Part shown: one piece after another, positions 1 through 8,003 of the stretch
How the letters are laid out: the number at the start of each line of letters is the position of its first letter
Position numbering within the stretch: position 1 is the stretch's first letter
Notes under the pieces: generated by a model
Told to the model about the DNA's origin: nothing
Databases searched by the model: none
Seen by the model: only the letters and a program-made list of their open reading frames with translations
Position numbers and translations under genes: made by a program
NCBI RefSeq assembly: GCF_000482465.1
Contig: NZ_AXVJ01000040.1
Coordinates: 62,001 to 126,000 of the forward strand
Reading direction: 5' to 3'
DNA: 64,000 bases
Source: Runella limosa DSM 17973
GTDB lineage: Bacteria; Bacteroidota; Bacteroidia; Cytophagales; Spirosomataceae

Positions 1-286
1 GCACCTCCGAAAGTTTGTTGGTCGTAGCCAATGAGACTTTTTGGTCGGCTCGAATGGCGTTGGGGCTATACACAAACTTCACCCCAGCTTGTTTTTCGAT
101 GGTACTAAATACGCGCTTGATTTCGACCGCCTCAATTTTGAGCGAGATGGTCGTGTTCAGTACTTCCTGCGCTTTGGTGTCGCGGGCACTGGCCAACCCA
201 CAAAACAGGATTAGCAGGGCAAGTTGAGTAACCGTCATTCTCATTGCTTTGAGCAAGAACGCTTTGGTTCGTCCATTTTTTTGCAT
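1..286 (-). CDS. SusC/RagA-family TonB-linked outer membrane protein, N-terminal fragment with STN domain (cut by window edge)
   Basis: The reading frame from the ATG at 286 runs open to the left edge, giving about 95 residues. After a basic start and a hydrophobic segment (LALLILFCGLASA) it continues as a secretin/TonB short N-terminal (STN) domain: TTISLKIEAVEIKRVFSTIE, then a KFVYSP motif. In Bacteroidota, STN-bearing SusC transducers pass a signal through the periplasm to a FecR anti-sigma factor, and exactly such a gene lies just upstream (472-1482). The carboxypeptidase-like, plug and barrel domains lie outside the window, so substrate cannot be judged. Start chosen because the next ATG upstream (297) is in another frame. 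Confidence 0.85.
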   Translation of the reverse strand, partial: MQKNGRTKAFLLKAMRMTVTQLALLILFCGLASARDTKAQEVLNTTISLKIEAVEIKRVFSTIEKQAGVKFVYSPNAIRADQKVSLATTNKLSEV

Positions 287-393
287 AGTTTTAACATGTT
301 TTTGGTTTAGAAAGACAAAAACTACCCGCGGTGGTGCTTCACGCCAATGAATTTGCACCGACCGAACGCCAATTCGGTTGCGGGTCACTCTAG

Positions 394-427
394 GCCGACA
401 GTGTTACGAGCATTGTCGGCTTTTTTT
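394..427 (+). terminator. hairpin plus T-run between fecR-like and susC-like genes
   Basis: A 7 bp stem (GCCGACA at 394-400, TGTCGGC at 414-420) is followed directly by seven T. It reads as an intrinsic terminator on the plus strand, yet no plus-strand gene ends here. On the minus strand it sits in the leader of the susC-like gene, so it may be an RNA structure there instead. Confidence 0.4.
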
Positions 428-460
428 AGACCTTGTAGGTTTTGAAAACCTATAAGACCT
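428..460. repeat. palindromic intergenic element, AGACCTTATAGGTT family
   Basis: A near-perfect palindrome with TAGGTTTT and AAAACCTA arms around its centre and AGACCT/AAGACCT outer parts. The same word family (ACCTATAAGGTCT and its complement) forms the tandem hairpins at 25261-25360. Confidence 0.6.
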
Positions 461-471
461 GTTTAAAACAC

Positions 472-1482
472 TTACTTACAACCTTCGCCATTGATGAACA
501 AACTGGTACCGCGCTGTTCATAAGTGGCATTGATAGATTTACAAATCAAATCGAGTTGGGTATGGAGTGGGAGTTCGTTCAAATCGGCCGTGAACACACA
601 CTGATTAAGGGTTTGGTTTTCAACGATTATTTGTACCCCGTACGCATTTTCTAGTTTTTTGAGGACTTTGGGTAAGGGCGTTTCTTCAAATACAAACAAA
701 GACGGGGTGGTGGGCACATGAATCACCACGGGCCGTTCGATTAGGCTGGGCGTGAGCTTCCGAGAGGTTTTATCAAACGTAATTTTTTGGTTCGGCGTCA
801 AAATCACCCCGTTCCGTTGCAATGATTTCTTAGAAGAGTTTTCATAAACCGACACCCGCCCCGTAGCTACTACCACCTCAATGGCCTGCGCTTCTTCGTA
901 CGACTTCACCGTAAAACTTGTCCCAAGTACTTCGGTCACTAGCTCGCCAGCGTGTACCACAAAGGGCTTGGTTGGGTCATGCTTTACCTTAAAAAATGCC
1001 TCTCCTTTCAGAAAAACACTGCGATTTTTTTGCCCAAAATGCTCAGGGTAGGTAACGCTGCTGTTGGTTTTCAACAACACAATACTGCCATCTTCGAGTT
1101 TTATTTCTCGCGGATTGGCCGCAGTGTTTTTTACTTCAATGCCGTTGGGTGTTTCTATTCGTGGGCTAATCGCCCCATCGTTTACGTCTATGCGACGGGT
1201 ATTCCACCAAAAAACGCCTGCCACAACAATCACCGATGCCGCCGCTGCCCAGCTCACCCAACGCCACCGTGGGCGAACAATCTCCGCTTCGGGTGCCCAA
1301 ACTGTTTGCTGAATATTTTGCCAAAGCCGTTTTTTAACACCGTTTTTTTCTGATTCTTCCAACGTGAGCGATGTATTCTGGAGTAAATGAGCCTGCCAAT
1401 CATGAATCAGTTTTTCCTCGTCGGGCGTGCAATCCCCCGCGAGGTACTTTTCGAGCAACTGATTAAATTCGTGTTGGTTCAT
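472..1482 (-). CDS. FecR-family anti-sigma factor with C-terminal DUF4974
   Basis: 336 residues. An N-terminal cytoplasmic region of about 70 residues (opening NQHEFNQLLEKYLAG) is typical of FecR anti-sigma domains. One membrane segment follows at about 74-94 (WVSWAAAASVIVVAGVFWW), then a periplasmic FecR domain (about 120-218, with EDGSIVLLKTNSSVTYPE and LKGEAFFKV). The C-terminal 70 residues match DUF4974 (FEETPLPKVLKKLENAYGV). It lies 31 bp downstream of the sigma gene and upstream of an STN-type SusC, the standard cell-surface signalling cassette: the receptor senses ligand, FecR relays it across the inner membrane, and sigma is released. Its target is inferred from position. Confidence 0.93.
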   Translation of the reverse strand: MNQHEFNQLLEKYLAGDCTPDEEKLIHDWQAHLLQNTSLTLEESEKNGVKKRLWQNIQQTVWAPEAEIVRPRWRWVSWAAAASVIVVAGVFWWNTRRIDVNDGAISPRIETPNGIEVKNTAANPREIKLEDGSIVLLKTNSSVTYPEHFGQKNRSVFLKGEAFFKVKHDPTKPFVVHAGELVTEVLGTSFTVKSYEEAQAIEVVVATGRVSVYENSSKKSLQRNGVILTPNQKITFDKTSRKLTPSLIERPVVIHVPTTPSLFVFEETPLPKVLKKLENAYGVQIIVENQTLNQCVFTADLNELPLHTQLDLICKSINATYEQRGTSLFINGEGCK

Positions 1483-1513
1483 GTGTTTGGTTTGTTATGA
1501 AGAAATGGGTGGA

Positions 1514-2071
1514 TTAATTGTCAGAATGAAAAGCTTTCAAATGTTCTTTGAGCACTTTTAGCGATTTGGTAATATGATACTCAACCGCCTTTTCGGATAG
1601 GTTTAATTGCCGAGCGATTTCCTTGACCGATTGGTTCTCGAAGCGACTTAACTTGAAGACTTCCACACTTTTTTCGGGCAATTTTTTCATTGCTTCTTCC
1701 ACGGCTTTCGACAAATCGGCAAATTGGACGCTTTCGTCGGTTACGTAAGACTGACGGATTTCGTTAAAAATCAAGTATTCTTGAAATTTTCGCTGGGTGA
1801 TTTGCGACTTGATGTAATTGGTGCTCAGGTGTTTGATAGAAACCACCAAATACGCACTCAAATGACGTATCACACTTACGTGGCGTTTTTGCCAAAGACT
1901 TTCAAACAGGTCTTGTACCAATTCTTCTGCTTCTTCGCGGGTGCCTGTTTCGTGGTAGGCCACTCCCAATAATTTATACCAATAGCGGTTGTAAATCTCC
2001 TCAAAAGCGGCTTGGCTATCGCTCCTCAGAAAATCGACTAATTGGTCATCGGAAAAGGTTTGGTACTTCAT
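1514..2071 (-). CDS. ECF RNA polymerase sigma-70 factor, Bacteroidota FecI-like type
   Basis: 185 residues, the usual length for this family. Sigma region 2 spans about 19-85 (AFEEIYNRYWYKLLGVAY, then EEAEELVQDLFESLW, the core-binding/-10 recognition helices). Region 4 spans about 120-175 (LPEKSVEVFKLSRFENQSVKE, then a helix-turn-helix with LNLSEKAVEYHI). It is the first gene of the sigma/FecR/SusC set and probably controls the susC gene cut by the left edge. A long AT-rich stretch separates it from the susD gene upstream. Confidence 0.93.
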   Translation of the reverse strand: MKYQTFSDDQLVDFLRSDSQAAFEEIYNRYWYKLLGVAYHETGTREEAEELVQDLFESLWQKRHVSVIRHLSAYLVVSIKHLSTNYIKSQITQRKFQEYLIFNEIRQSYVTDESVQFADLSKAVEEAMKKLPEKSVEVFKLSRFENQSVKEIARQLNLSEKAVEYHITKSLKVLKEHLKAFHSDN

Positions 2072-2173
2072 CGCATGGTGTTCGGTTAGTGTATAGTCAA
2101 TTAAGTCGCCAAAATCCCTAGAATGATTTTAAAAAATCTTCAAAAAATAATATATACTTACCTAATGCACACA

Positions 2174-2208
2174 AAAAATCCCTGCCACTTCGAGTAGCAG
2201 GGATTTTC
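2174..2208 (-). terminator. intrinsic terminator after susD-like gene
   Basis: Stem TCCCTGC (2179-2185) with GCAGGGA (2197-2203), extended by flanking A/T pairs. Read on the minus strand it ends in a run of T, placed 20-50 bp past the susD-like stop codon. Confidence 0.75.
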
Positions 2209-2229
2209 GTCAGCAAAGTATTACAAAAA

Positions 2230-3615
2230 CTAGCGTGTTTGCACGTATGCGTCCCAGTTAACTTCGGCTTGTGGGCGGGCTAGTTGTTTGAAAATAGTAC
2301 CACGGTCGAGGCTCACGTCCACGTTGGTGGCGTTGAGGCGGTCGTAACGGCGTAAATCCACCCAACGGTGCCCCCAAGGTTCACCCCAAAGTGAGTAGCG
2401 GCGTTGGAACAAAATTTCGTTAATAAGCGCATCTTTGGTCGTAGCTCCTGTGTAGTTCCCGATTCCTGCTGCCGTGCGGATACGGTTAATGGCTGCTACG
2501 GCTTCGGGAGTTTTGTTGAGCTGCGCATTGGCTTCGGCAGCGATAAGTACCAGTTCTTCGTTACGGAAAAACTTGATTTCGCTGGTATTCGCCGCATATC
2601 GGTTGTCTTGATACTGCCCCGCAAGCGGCGTTCCATCAGATGTTACCGAAACAGGTGCTGTACGACGGAAAAACTTAGCCCGTACCCGAGCATCGCCCGC
2701 AATTGTATCATTGATGACCGACGGGTGTACCACCAATAGCGTACTTACAGCGGCATTTCTAACAAAAAACAACGGATTAAACGCGTCTGGCGGAGCGCCG
2801 TACGTGTGGGCAGGCCCCGCTTCTAGGTTACCCGTGGCACTGTAAAACGACGCATTCACGGCATCCAAAGCTCCTTGCCAATCCTGACGATAAACGGCCA
2901 AGCGGGCTGCAATCGCACGGTTCATTTGGCGAAGCGCCGCAATTGTCCCGAAACCATTACCCGTAAATCCTGTTGTCAAACGAAGTGGAAAATTTCCTGT
3001 TCCGCCAGCGCCGAGTTCGGTGTTGCCTTCGTCCAAAATACGCTTAATCTGCGTAAGCGACTCCGCCAACGGCAAAAATGGCCCTGGGTTTTGTACATCT
3101 TTGACATCAATCCGAATGCCATTTTCGTATTGGCCCATGGCCACAATCAGGTATTGATACGCCATAAGGGTTTTGGAAAAGCCCGAAATCGCATTCTTTT
3201 CTTCGGTCGTAAACGTATTGGTATTATTCACCGCATCAATAACCGTCTGCGCTTGGCGAATGGCAAAGTAGGGTTGTTGGTACGTATTCAAGTATCCAAA
3301 CATATTTGGGGTTGCTTGACGCCCATTCATTCCGAGCCAGTCAGTTTGCCAGCGTGGGTCAGAAGCGTTTAGATACCACAATTCACGCCCCAACGTACCA
3401 AACAACGCTGTTACGGTAAAAAGGTAATCACGGTGACGTGACTCCAACCCCGTTACTAAGTTTTGCACTTGCGTCCGCGACGCATTTTGGCTCACGCTTC
3501 CCAAAGAAGGGTTGTTGGGGTCATTGGGCGTATCTAGGGTGAAAAAGTTACACGAACTCATCATCAACAACAGCCCTACAAAAACCGAGTTTATATTTTT
3601 CATTGTCTTTATCAT
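2230..3615 (-). CDS. SusD/RagB-family nutrient-binding outer membrane lipoprotein
   Basis: 461 residues. The signal peptide ends in a lipobox with Cys22 (LLMMSSC), so the mature protein should be lipid-anchored. The body shows SusD features: TPR-like helices with AIRQAQTVIDAVN and KTLMAYQYLIVAMGQY, and the C-terminal FFRNEELVLIAAEANAQLN and LWGEPWGHRWVDLRRYDR motifs. SusD caps the SusC barrel and captures ligand. Its start lies 3 bp after the stop codon of the SusC gene, so the two are co-transcribed. An alternative start, Met5 (3603), would also keep the signal peptide. Ligand unknown. Confidence 0.95.
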   Translation of the reverse strand: MIKTMKNINSVFVGLLLMMSSCNFFTLDTPNDPNNPSLGSVSQNASRTQVQNLVTGLESRHRDYLFTVTALFGTLGRELWYLNASDPRWQTDWLGMNGRQATPNMFGYLNTYQQPYFAIRQAQTVIDAVNNTNTFTTEEKNAISGFSKTLMAYQYLIVAMGQYENGIRIDVKDVQNPGPFLPLAESLTQIKRILDEGNTELGAGGTGNFPLRLTTGFTGNGFGTIAALRQMNRAIAARLAVYRQDWQGALDAVNASFYSATGNLEAGPAHTYGAPPDAFNPLFFVRNAAVSTLLVVHPSVINDTIAGDARVRAKFFRRTAPVSVTSDGTPLAGQYQDNRYAANTSEIKFFRNEELVLIAAEANAQLNKTPEAVAAINRIRTAAGIGNYTGATTKDALINEILFQRRYSLWGEPWGHRWVDLRRYDRLNATNVDVSLDRGTIFKQLARPQAEVNWDAYVQTR

Positions 3616-3618
3616 GTT

Positions 3619-6600
3619 TTAAAATTCAACAACTAAATGACCAAAAAAGCGACGCTGCGTAGGATATGGAGCGATGTCAACTCCCGATGCTACCGCCTGC
3701 AACCCAAACGTTGAAGTTTCGGGATCATAACCACGGTATTTAGTAAATGTCAATGGGTTTTGGCAAGAGAAACCTACTTTCACCCGTGATATTTTATTAT
3801 TAAACCACTTGTTCAATGAATTGGTAGGCACAGTGTAGTACAACGCCGCCTCGCGCAGACGAAGGTAGGTAGCATCTTGTACCCAGCGATCAGCTCCATT
3901 GTGCGGCGCCAAACCACGCTGACGGCCATTAGGAGTACCGTCGTTGTTGTCGTCATCGTCCCAGTCAGGAGAGGTTCCACCACCATCCCACAAAAACTCA
4001 GTTAGGTTGATGTTATCGCCACCTTTTTTCCAGTGCCAAAGCATGTTAAAATCGAAGTTTTTGAGGAAGTTGATTTCATTGTTCCATGACATTTGGAAAT
4101 CGGGTTGATTATTTCCTAAAATATAAGCTCCTGTACTCACACCTTCAGCGGCAGGCGTGTCATTGGCATCGCGCGCAGGTCGCGTTCCCACAATCGTTGT
4201 TGGCGAGAATCCTTCTTGGTACAAGAACGTCCCAAGTGTCACCCCAAACGCTCCTAAATTATAGGCTGGAATACCCAATTTGGTCAAAAGGATGTCATTT
4301 TTCCACCACAATACGCGCGAGCTCCAGCGAATTTTTTCTTTTTGAACAATGGTTGCCCCCAACGAAAGTTCTACCCCACGGTTTTGAAGTTGAGCTAAGT
4401 TCGTAGGAATGGTGCTGATACCCACCGCTGGTGAGAGCTGTAAGTTTTGGATATTGCTACGTGTTTGTTTGTCGTAGTAAGTGGCTTCGAGTTGAATACG
4501 GTTATTAAACAGCCCTAAGTCCAACCCAAACTCCAACTCTCCTGCACGCTCAGGCTCGATGGCCGCGTTTCCTGCCGCCGTTGTTACAACCGACCCAAGC
4601 AAACCACCGATGTTTGCCGAGTTAAGCGGCGTAAAAGTTGTCCCAAAACCTGGTACCCCCGCCGTTTCACCGTAGGCTACGCGGGGTTTAATTTGCGAGA
4701 AAACAGAAGACAAACTAGAAGAGCGAATAAAGTCAAAGTTGGCTAAGTTGATGGCCAACGATGCTTTTGGAAAAGCCCAAAACTTGTTCGCATCTCCGAT
4801 AAGCGTTGATTTATCCCAACGTACCCCCGCCGTAGCGATGATTTTATCGTCCCAGTTGGCTTCTTGTTGCACAAACGCGCCTACGTCGGTAATGCTTTGA
4901 AAACGTTGGTCAAAAATCTCTTGTACCGTTCCTTGGCGCAAGTTGGTTTGTCCCCCTGCCAAACCACGCGAACGGTTCAACAAACGGTCTTCGCGGAAAT
5001 TAAGACGAACCGCTCCTGCCTGCGACGTGAGGTTTAGCTTGCCTATGTTCCAATTATACACCAAGGCTGCCTGCAAGTTGGTATTGACATTTTCGGTTTT
5101 TCCCCAAATCACGTCCCCAGGGTTTCCTTGAGCGCGTTGGTACTGCAAATCTTCTGGAAGATACACAAACGTAGTTCCCTGGGTATAGTCAAAACCTCCT
5201 TGCCCTACGAGTTTGAGCAATGCTTTTTCTGACTTGTAAAGATTAGCGGTGAGGTTAAATGACTGAATAAAGCGGTTGACGTTGGTGTTGTTAATTCCAC
5301 GGTCGGTCACAGCTACAGGATTTTCGGCAAAATAAGGGTTATCGGGATAGCGGCCACTTGCATCTGGGAACAGATTGAAATAGTTTGGCACGTACGCAAT
5401 GTTGTAGCCAATACTCGCTCCAGAGTTATTTTGGTTTCCCGTAAAACCGCGATCAGAAATAGTATTGATATAATTGGAGCCTACAGAAAGTGTAATGTCG
5501 TTGGTGAGTTTGTGGTCGATATTGACCCGTAGCGAATAGCGTTTAAAACCCGTACGACGAATGATTCCTTTTTCGTCCGTCAGTGCACCCGAGATAAAGA
5601 ACTTGGTTTTGTCATTCCCACCCGAAATTCCCAATCGTGTGTTAGAAAGTGGAGCGGTATTTCCGTAAAAATACTTTTCATAGTCCCACGTTTGGCCATT
5701 GGCCGCGCGGAAACGTTCAAGTTCGATGGGGCGACGAGCAGCCGCAAAAAACGTGTTGATTTTAGCTTCCGTCCAGTTATCTACCCCAAACAAACGCTGC
5801 GGCGTCGCCATTCCGTAGTCTTGGGCAAACGACACTTTGGTTTTTCCTGCACTTCCGCGTTTGGTCGTGATGATGATTACCCCTGCGTTGGCGCGCGTTC
5901 CGTAAATAGCTGCCGCCGAAGGCCCTTTGAGCACCTCTACGTTTTCGATGTCGTTGGGATTGATGTCCGAAATACGGTTGGAGGCGTCGTCTTGGGTTTC
6001 CACCCCTGCCCCCGTCACCGAAGCGCGCCCAGAGCGGTTTACGGCATTGTTTGCATAAACTCCATCAATGATGTAAAGCGGTTGCGATGCCCCCACAAGC
6101 GACGAAATCCCACGAAGCTGAATCGACACCCCGCCACCTGGCGCACCACCGTTGGTGTTCATGTTGACCCCTGCCAGTTTTCCGTAAAAAGCATTGTCCA
6201 CGGTCTGGATTTGGGTGGTTCCCATCAATTCTTTGGCCGAAATGGTTGCCACCGCATTGGCTAAGTTAGAACGCTTAATGCTCGATGCCAAACCCGTAAC
6301 GACCACTTCTTGGAGATTTGACACGTCTTCCATCAGGGTTACATCAACGGTGCTGTTGTTTCCAACGGCCACCTCTTTTGACTGAAATCCAATAGACGAG
6401 AAGACCAGAATGGCATTGTTTTGACGAAGGGTAATAGAGTAAGTCCCATCTGCCCCGCTGACAGTTCCGATGGTGGTTCCTTTGACAACCACATTCGCTC
6501 CAGGGATAGGAGACCCATCTCCCGACTTTACCGTTCCGCCGATTTTGGTTTGAGCTACTGCAACGACCGACAGCAGCCACATCCCCATAGCAAAAGCGAG

Positions 6601-6633
6601 TTTTGCTACTGAGGAATCAGTAGATTTGAACAT
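3619..6633 (-). CDS. SusC/RagA-family TonB-dependent outer membrane transporter
   Basis: 1004 residues. A signal peptide (cleavage near VAVAQ) is followed by a carboxypeptidase-like regulatory domain (about 30-105: GTVKSGDGSPIPGANVVVKG), a TonB-box-like EVVVTG, a plug domain (about 115-260) with the SusC signatures LRGISSL, NDIENVEVLKGPSAAAIYG and GVIIITTKRG, and a 22-strand barrel ending in aromatic VVEF. It has no STN domain, so it is not expected to signal through a FecR protein. Paired with the SusD gene 3 bp downstream. Cargo is unknown, but a sulfatase and an isomerase lie upstream on the same strand, which weakly suggests sulfated glycan use. Confidence 0.95.
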   Translation of the reverse strand: MFKSTDSSVAKLAFAMGMWLLSVVAVAQTKIGGTVKSGDGSPIPGANVVVKGTTIGTVSGADGTYSITLRQNNAILVFSSIGFQSKEVAVGNNSTVDVTLMEDVSNLQEVVVTGLASSIKRSNLANAVATISAKELMGTTQIQTVDNAFYGKLAGVNMNTNGGAPGGGVSIQLRGISSLVGASQPLYIIDGVYANNAVNRSGRASVTGAGVETQDDASNRISDINPNDIENVEVLKGPSAAAIYGTRANAGVIIITTKRGSAGKTKVSFAQDYGMATPQRLFGVDNWTEAKINTFFAAARRPIELERFRAANGQTWDYEKYFYGNTAPLSNTRLGISGGNDKTKFFISGALTDEKGIIRRTGFKRYSLRVNIDHKLTNDITLSVGSNYINTISDRGFTGNQNNSGASIGYNIAYVPNYFNLFPDASGRYPDNPYFAENPVAVTDRGINNTNVNRFIQSFNLTANLYKSEKALLKLVGQGGFDYTQGTTFVYLPEDLQYQRAQGNPGDVIWGKTENVNTNLQAALVYNWNIGKLNLTSQAGAVRLNFREDRLLNRSRGLAGGQTNLRQGTVQEIFDQRFQSITDVGAFVQQEANWDDKIIATAGVRWDKSTLIGDANKFWAFPKASLAINLANFDFIRSSSLSSVFSQIKPRVAYGETAGVPGFGTTFTPLNSANIGGLLGSVVTTAAGNAAIEPERAGELEFGLDLGLFNNRIQLEATYYDKQTRSNIQNLQLSPAVGISTIPTNLAQLQNRGVELSLGATIVQKEKIRWSSRVLWWKNDILLTKLGIPAYNLGAFGVTLGTFLYQEGFSPTTIVGTRPARDANDTPAAEGVSTGAYILGNNQPDFQMSWNNEINFLKNFDFNMLWHWKKGGDNINLTEFLWDGGGTSPDWDDDDNNDGTPNGRQRGLAPHNGADRWVQDATYLRLREAALYYTVPTNSLNKWFNNKISRVKVGFSCQNPLTFTKYRGYDPETSTFGLQAVASGVDIAPYPTQRRFFGHLVVEF

Positions 6634-6849
6634 AGATTTGGTGTTTAGTTTAGTTAATTAGTTAGTATAGTCAACTCAACAACAATAGCGAATGCTTAAT
6701 TGTTTTAACACCCATCTGGTTTTAAATCATCGAAGAATTTTATGCTGTTGCGGGAGAGTTGCAGAGGCAATAATATTCAAATATTTTTATTTAAAGAAAG
6801 ATTTGAACTAAATTTATATTCCAGGTAGAAGAGAATATGGCAAACGTCA

Positions 6850-6887
6850 AAAAAAAGCAAAGCGCCCTTGTTTCAACAAAGGCGCTT
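6850..6887 (-). terminator. intrinsic terminator after the isomerase-like gene
   Basis: Stem AAGCGCC (6860-6866) with GGCGCTT (6881-6887). On the minus strand it is followed by a T-rich run at 6859-6850. It separates the isomerase-like gene from the SusC promoter region, so these are probably separate transcription units. Confidence 0.75.
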
Positions 6888-6907
6888 CAATAAAAGGCAT
6901 AATTTAG

Positions 6908-7768
6908 TTACAAACTTTTCAAATAAGCAATGCTCTTAGGAACTTGCTGGCTCCACGTAGGACTTTCGTCCTCAATAAAATAGTGCTTAATACCAATCTT
7001 TTTTGCCTCACGAATCACCCCAGCGACATCCACTTGTCCCGTTCCTAAAACGACATCATTTTCGAGCGCTGTGCCTCCCGTCAGGTCACCTTTTACTCCT
7101 TTGCGAAGGTCTTTGAGGTGAACGAGTTTGAAGCGGTTTCCGTATTTTTTCAATAGACTTACAGGCTCTGCACCACCGTGAAACGCCCATAAAATGTCTA
7201 TTTCAAACGACACATAATCGGGGTTGGTATTTTTGACAATATAGTCAAACAGCGTTCCTCCTTCGTACGGCTGAAACTCATAGCCGTGGTTGTGGTAACA
7301 AAACGTAATGCCATTTTCTTTTAAAACTTTACCAATTCGATTAAAGTCTTCCACCGCTTTTTTGGCTTCTTCAAACGTAAAACCTCCCTTTACTTTATGC
7401 GGAATCCAAGCGCACATTAAGAATTTTGAGCCCAAAACCTTGGCCGTTTCGGCTGCTTTTTGGGGGTCTTTGGCCAGTTCTTCGTAGCCTCCGCCCGTTC
7501 CAACAATGCTGATTCCTCGTTCTTCGCACATTTTACGAAACTCCGCAGGGGTTGTACCTTTTTGCGCTCCACCTTCGAGTTCGGTAATACCCAGCGATTT
7601 GAGGGTATCCAACGTCGCAGCTACGTTTTTAGGAAAACTCGCCCGATAGGTATAGGCTTGCATCCCAATGGGAAATGAATATAATTTTCCTTTTTGGGCT
7701 AGGCCCTCGCCGACAATGCCCATCAATGAGAGCATTACGCCTCCCATTATGCTTAGTTTTTTCATCAT
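6908..7768 (-). CDS. secreted sugar phosphate isomerase/epimerase-like TIM barrel protein
   Basis: 286 residues. A signal peptide (about 1-24, GIVGEGLAQ) precedes an AP-endonuclease-2/xylose-isomerase-like TIM barrel. The likely metal ligands sit in conserved places: CYHNHGYEF, SFEIDILWAF, LVHLKDL and HYFIEDES. Such exported barrels are frequent in Cytophagales sugar-utilisation loci, with a sugar or inositol-like substrate that cannot be read from sequence. It lies between the sulfatase and the SusC/SusD pair on the same strand, separated from SusC by a terminator. Confidence 0.85.
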   Translation of the reverse strand: MMKKLSIMGGVMLSLMGIVGEGLAQKGKLYSFPIGMQAYTYRASFPKNVAATLDTLKSLGITELEGGAQKGTTPAEFRKMCEERGISIVGTGGGYEELAKDPQKAAETAKVLGSKFLMCAWIPHKVKGGFTFEEAKKAVEDFNRIGKVLKENGITFCYHNHGYEFQPYEGGTLFDYIVKNTNPDYVSFEIDILWAFHGGAEPVSLLKKYGNRFKLVHLKDLRKGVKGDLTGGTALENDVVLGTGQVDVAGVIREAKKIGIKHYFIEDESPTWSQQVPKSIAYLKSL

Positions 7769-7823
7769 TTTTGAAGTTAAGAGCTTTTGCTACAAAAGGT
7801 ATTTTCTAGTAACGTTTACTGTT

Positions 7824-7992
7824 TTTCTGTGTGCATTCCATCTGTGGGTTTCTGTGTGAAAATGTTTTTCTCGCAGATGGGCGCAAATGGAATACCCGCA
7901 GATGTTCACAGATTTCTGTGTGCATTCCATCTGTGGGTTTCTGTGTGAAAATGTTTTTCTCGCAGATGGGCGCAGATGGAATACCCGCAGAT
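7824..7992. repeat. tandem direct repeat, two ~80 bp units at 89 bp spacing
   Basis: Units 7824-7903 and 7913-7992 differ at a single position as far as I can align by eye. Each contains inverted words (ATTCCATCTGTGGGT against CGCAGATGGAAT), so each unit can fold. It fills the whole gap between the isomerase-like and sulfatase genes. The CGCAGAT/ATCTGTG vocabulary is that of short dispersed intergenic repeats common in Cytophagales. Confidence 0.85.
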
Positions 7993-8003
7993 TGACGCGG
8001 AAG

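Noticed and set aside
5692-6264. Plus-strand reading frame of 190 codons opposite the SusC plug region
   Set aside because: Sequence is rich in Arg, His and Cys as in antisense frames, with no homology, and it lies wholly inside the well-supported SusC gene.
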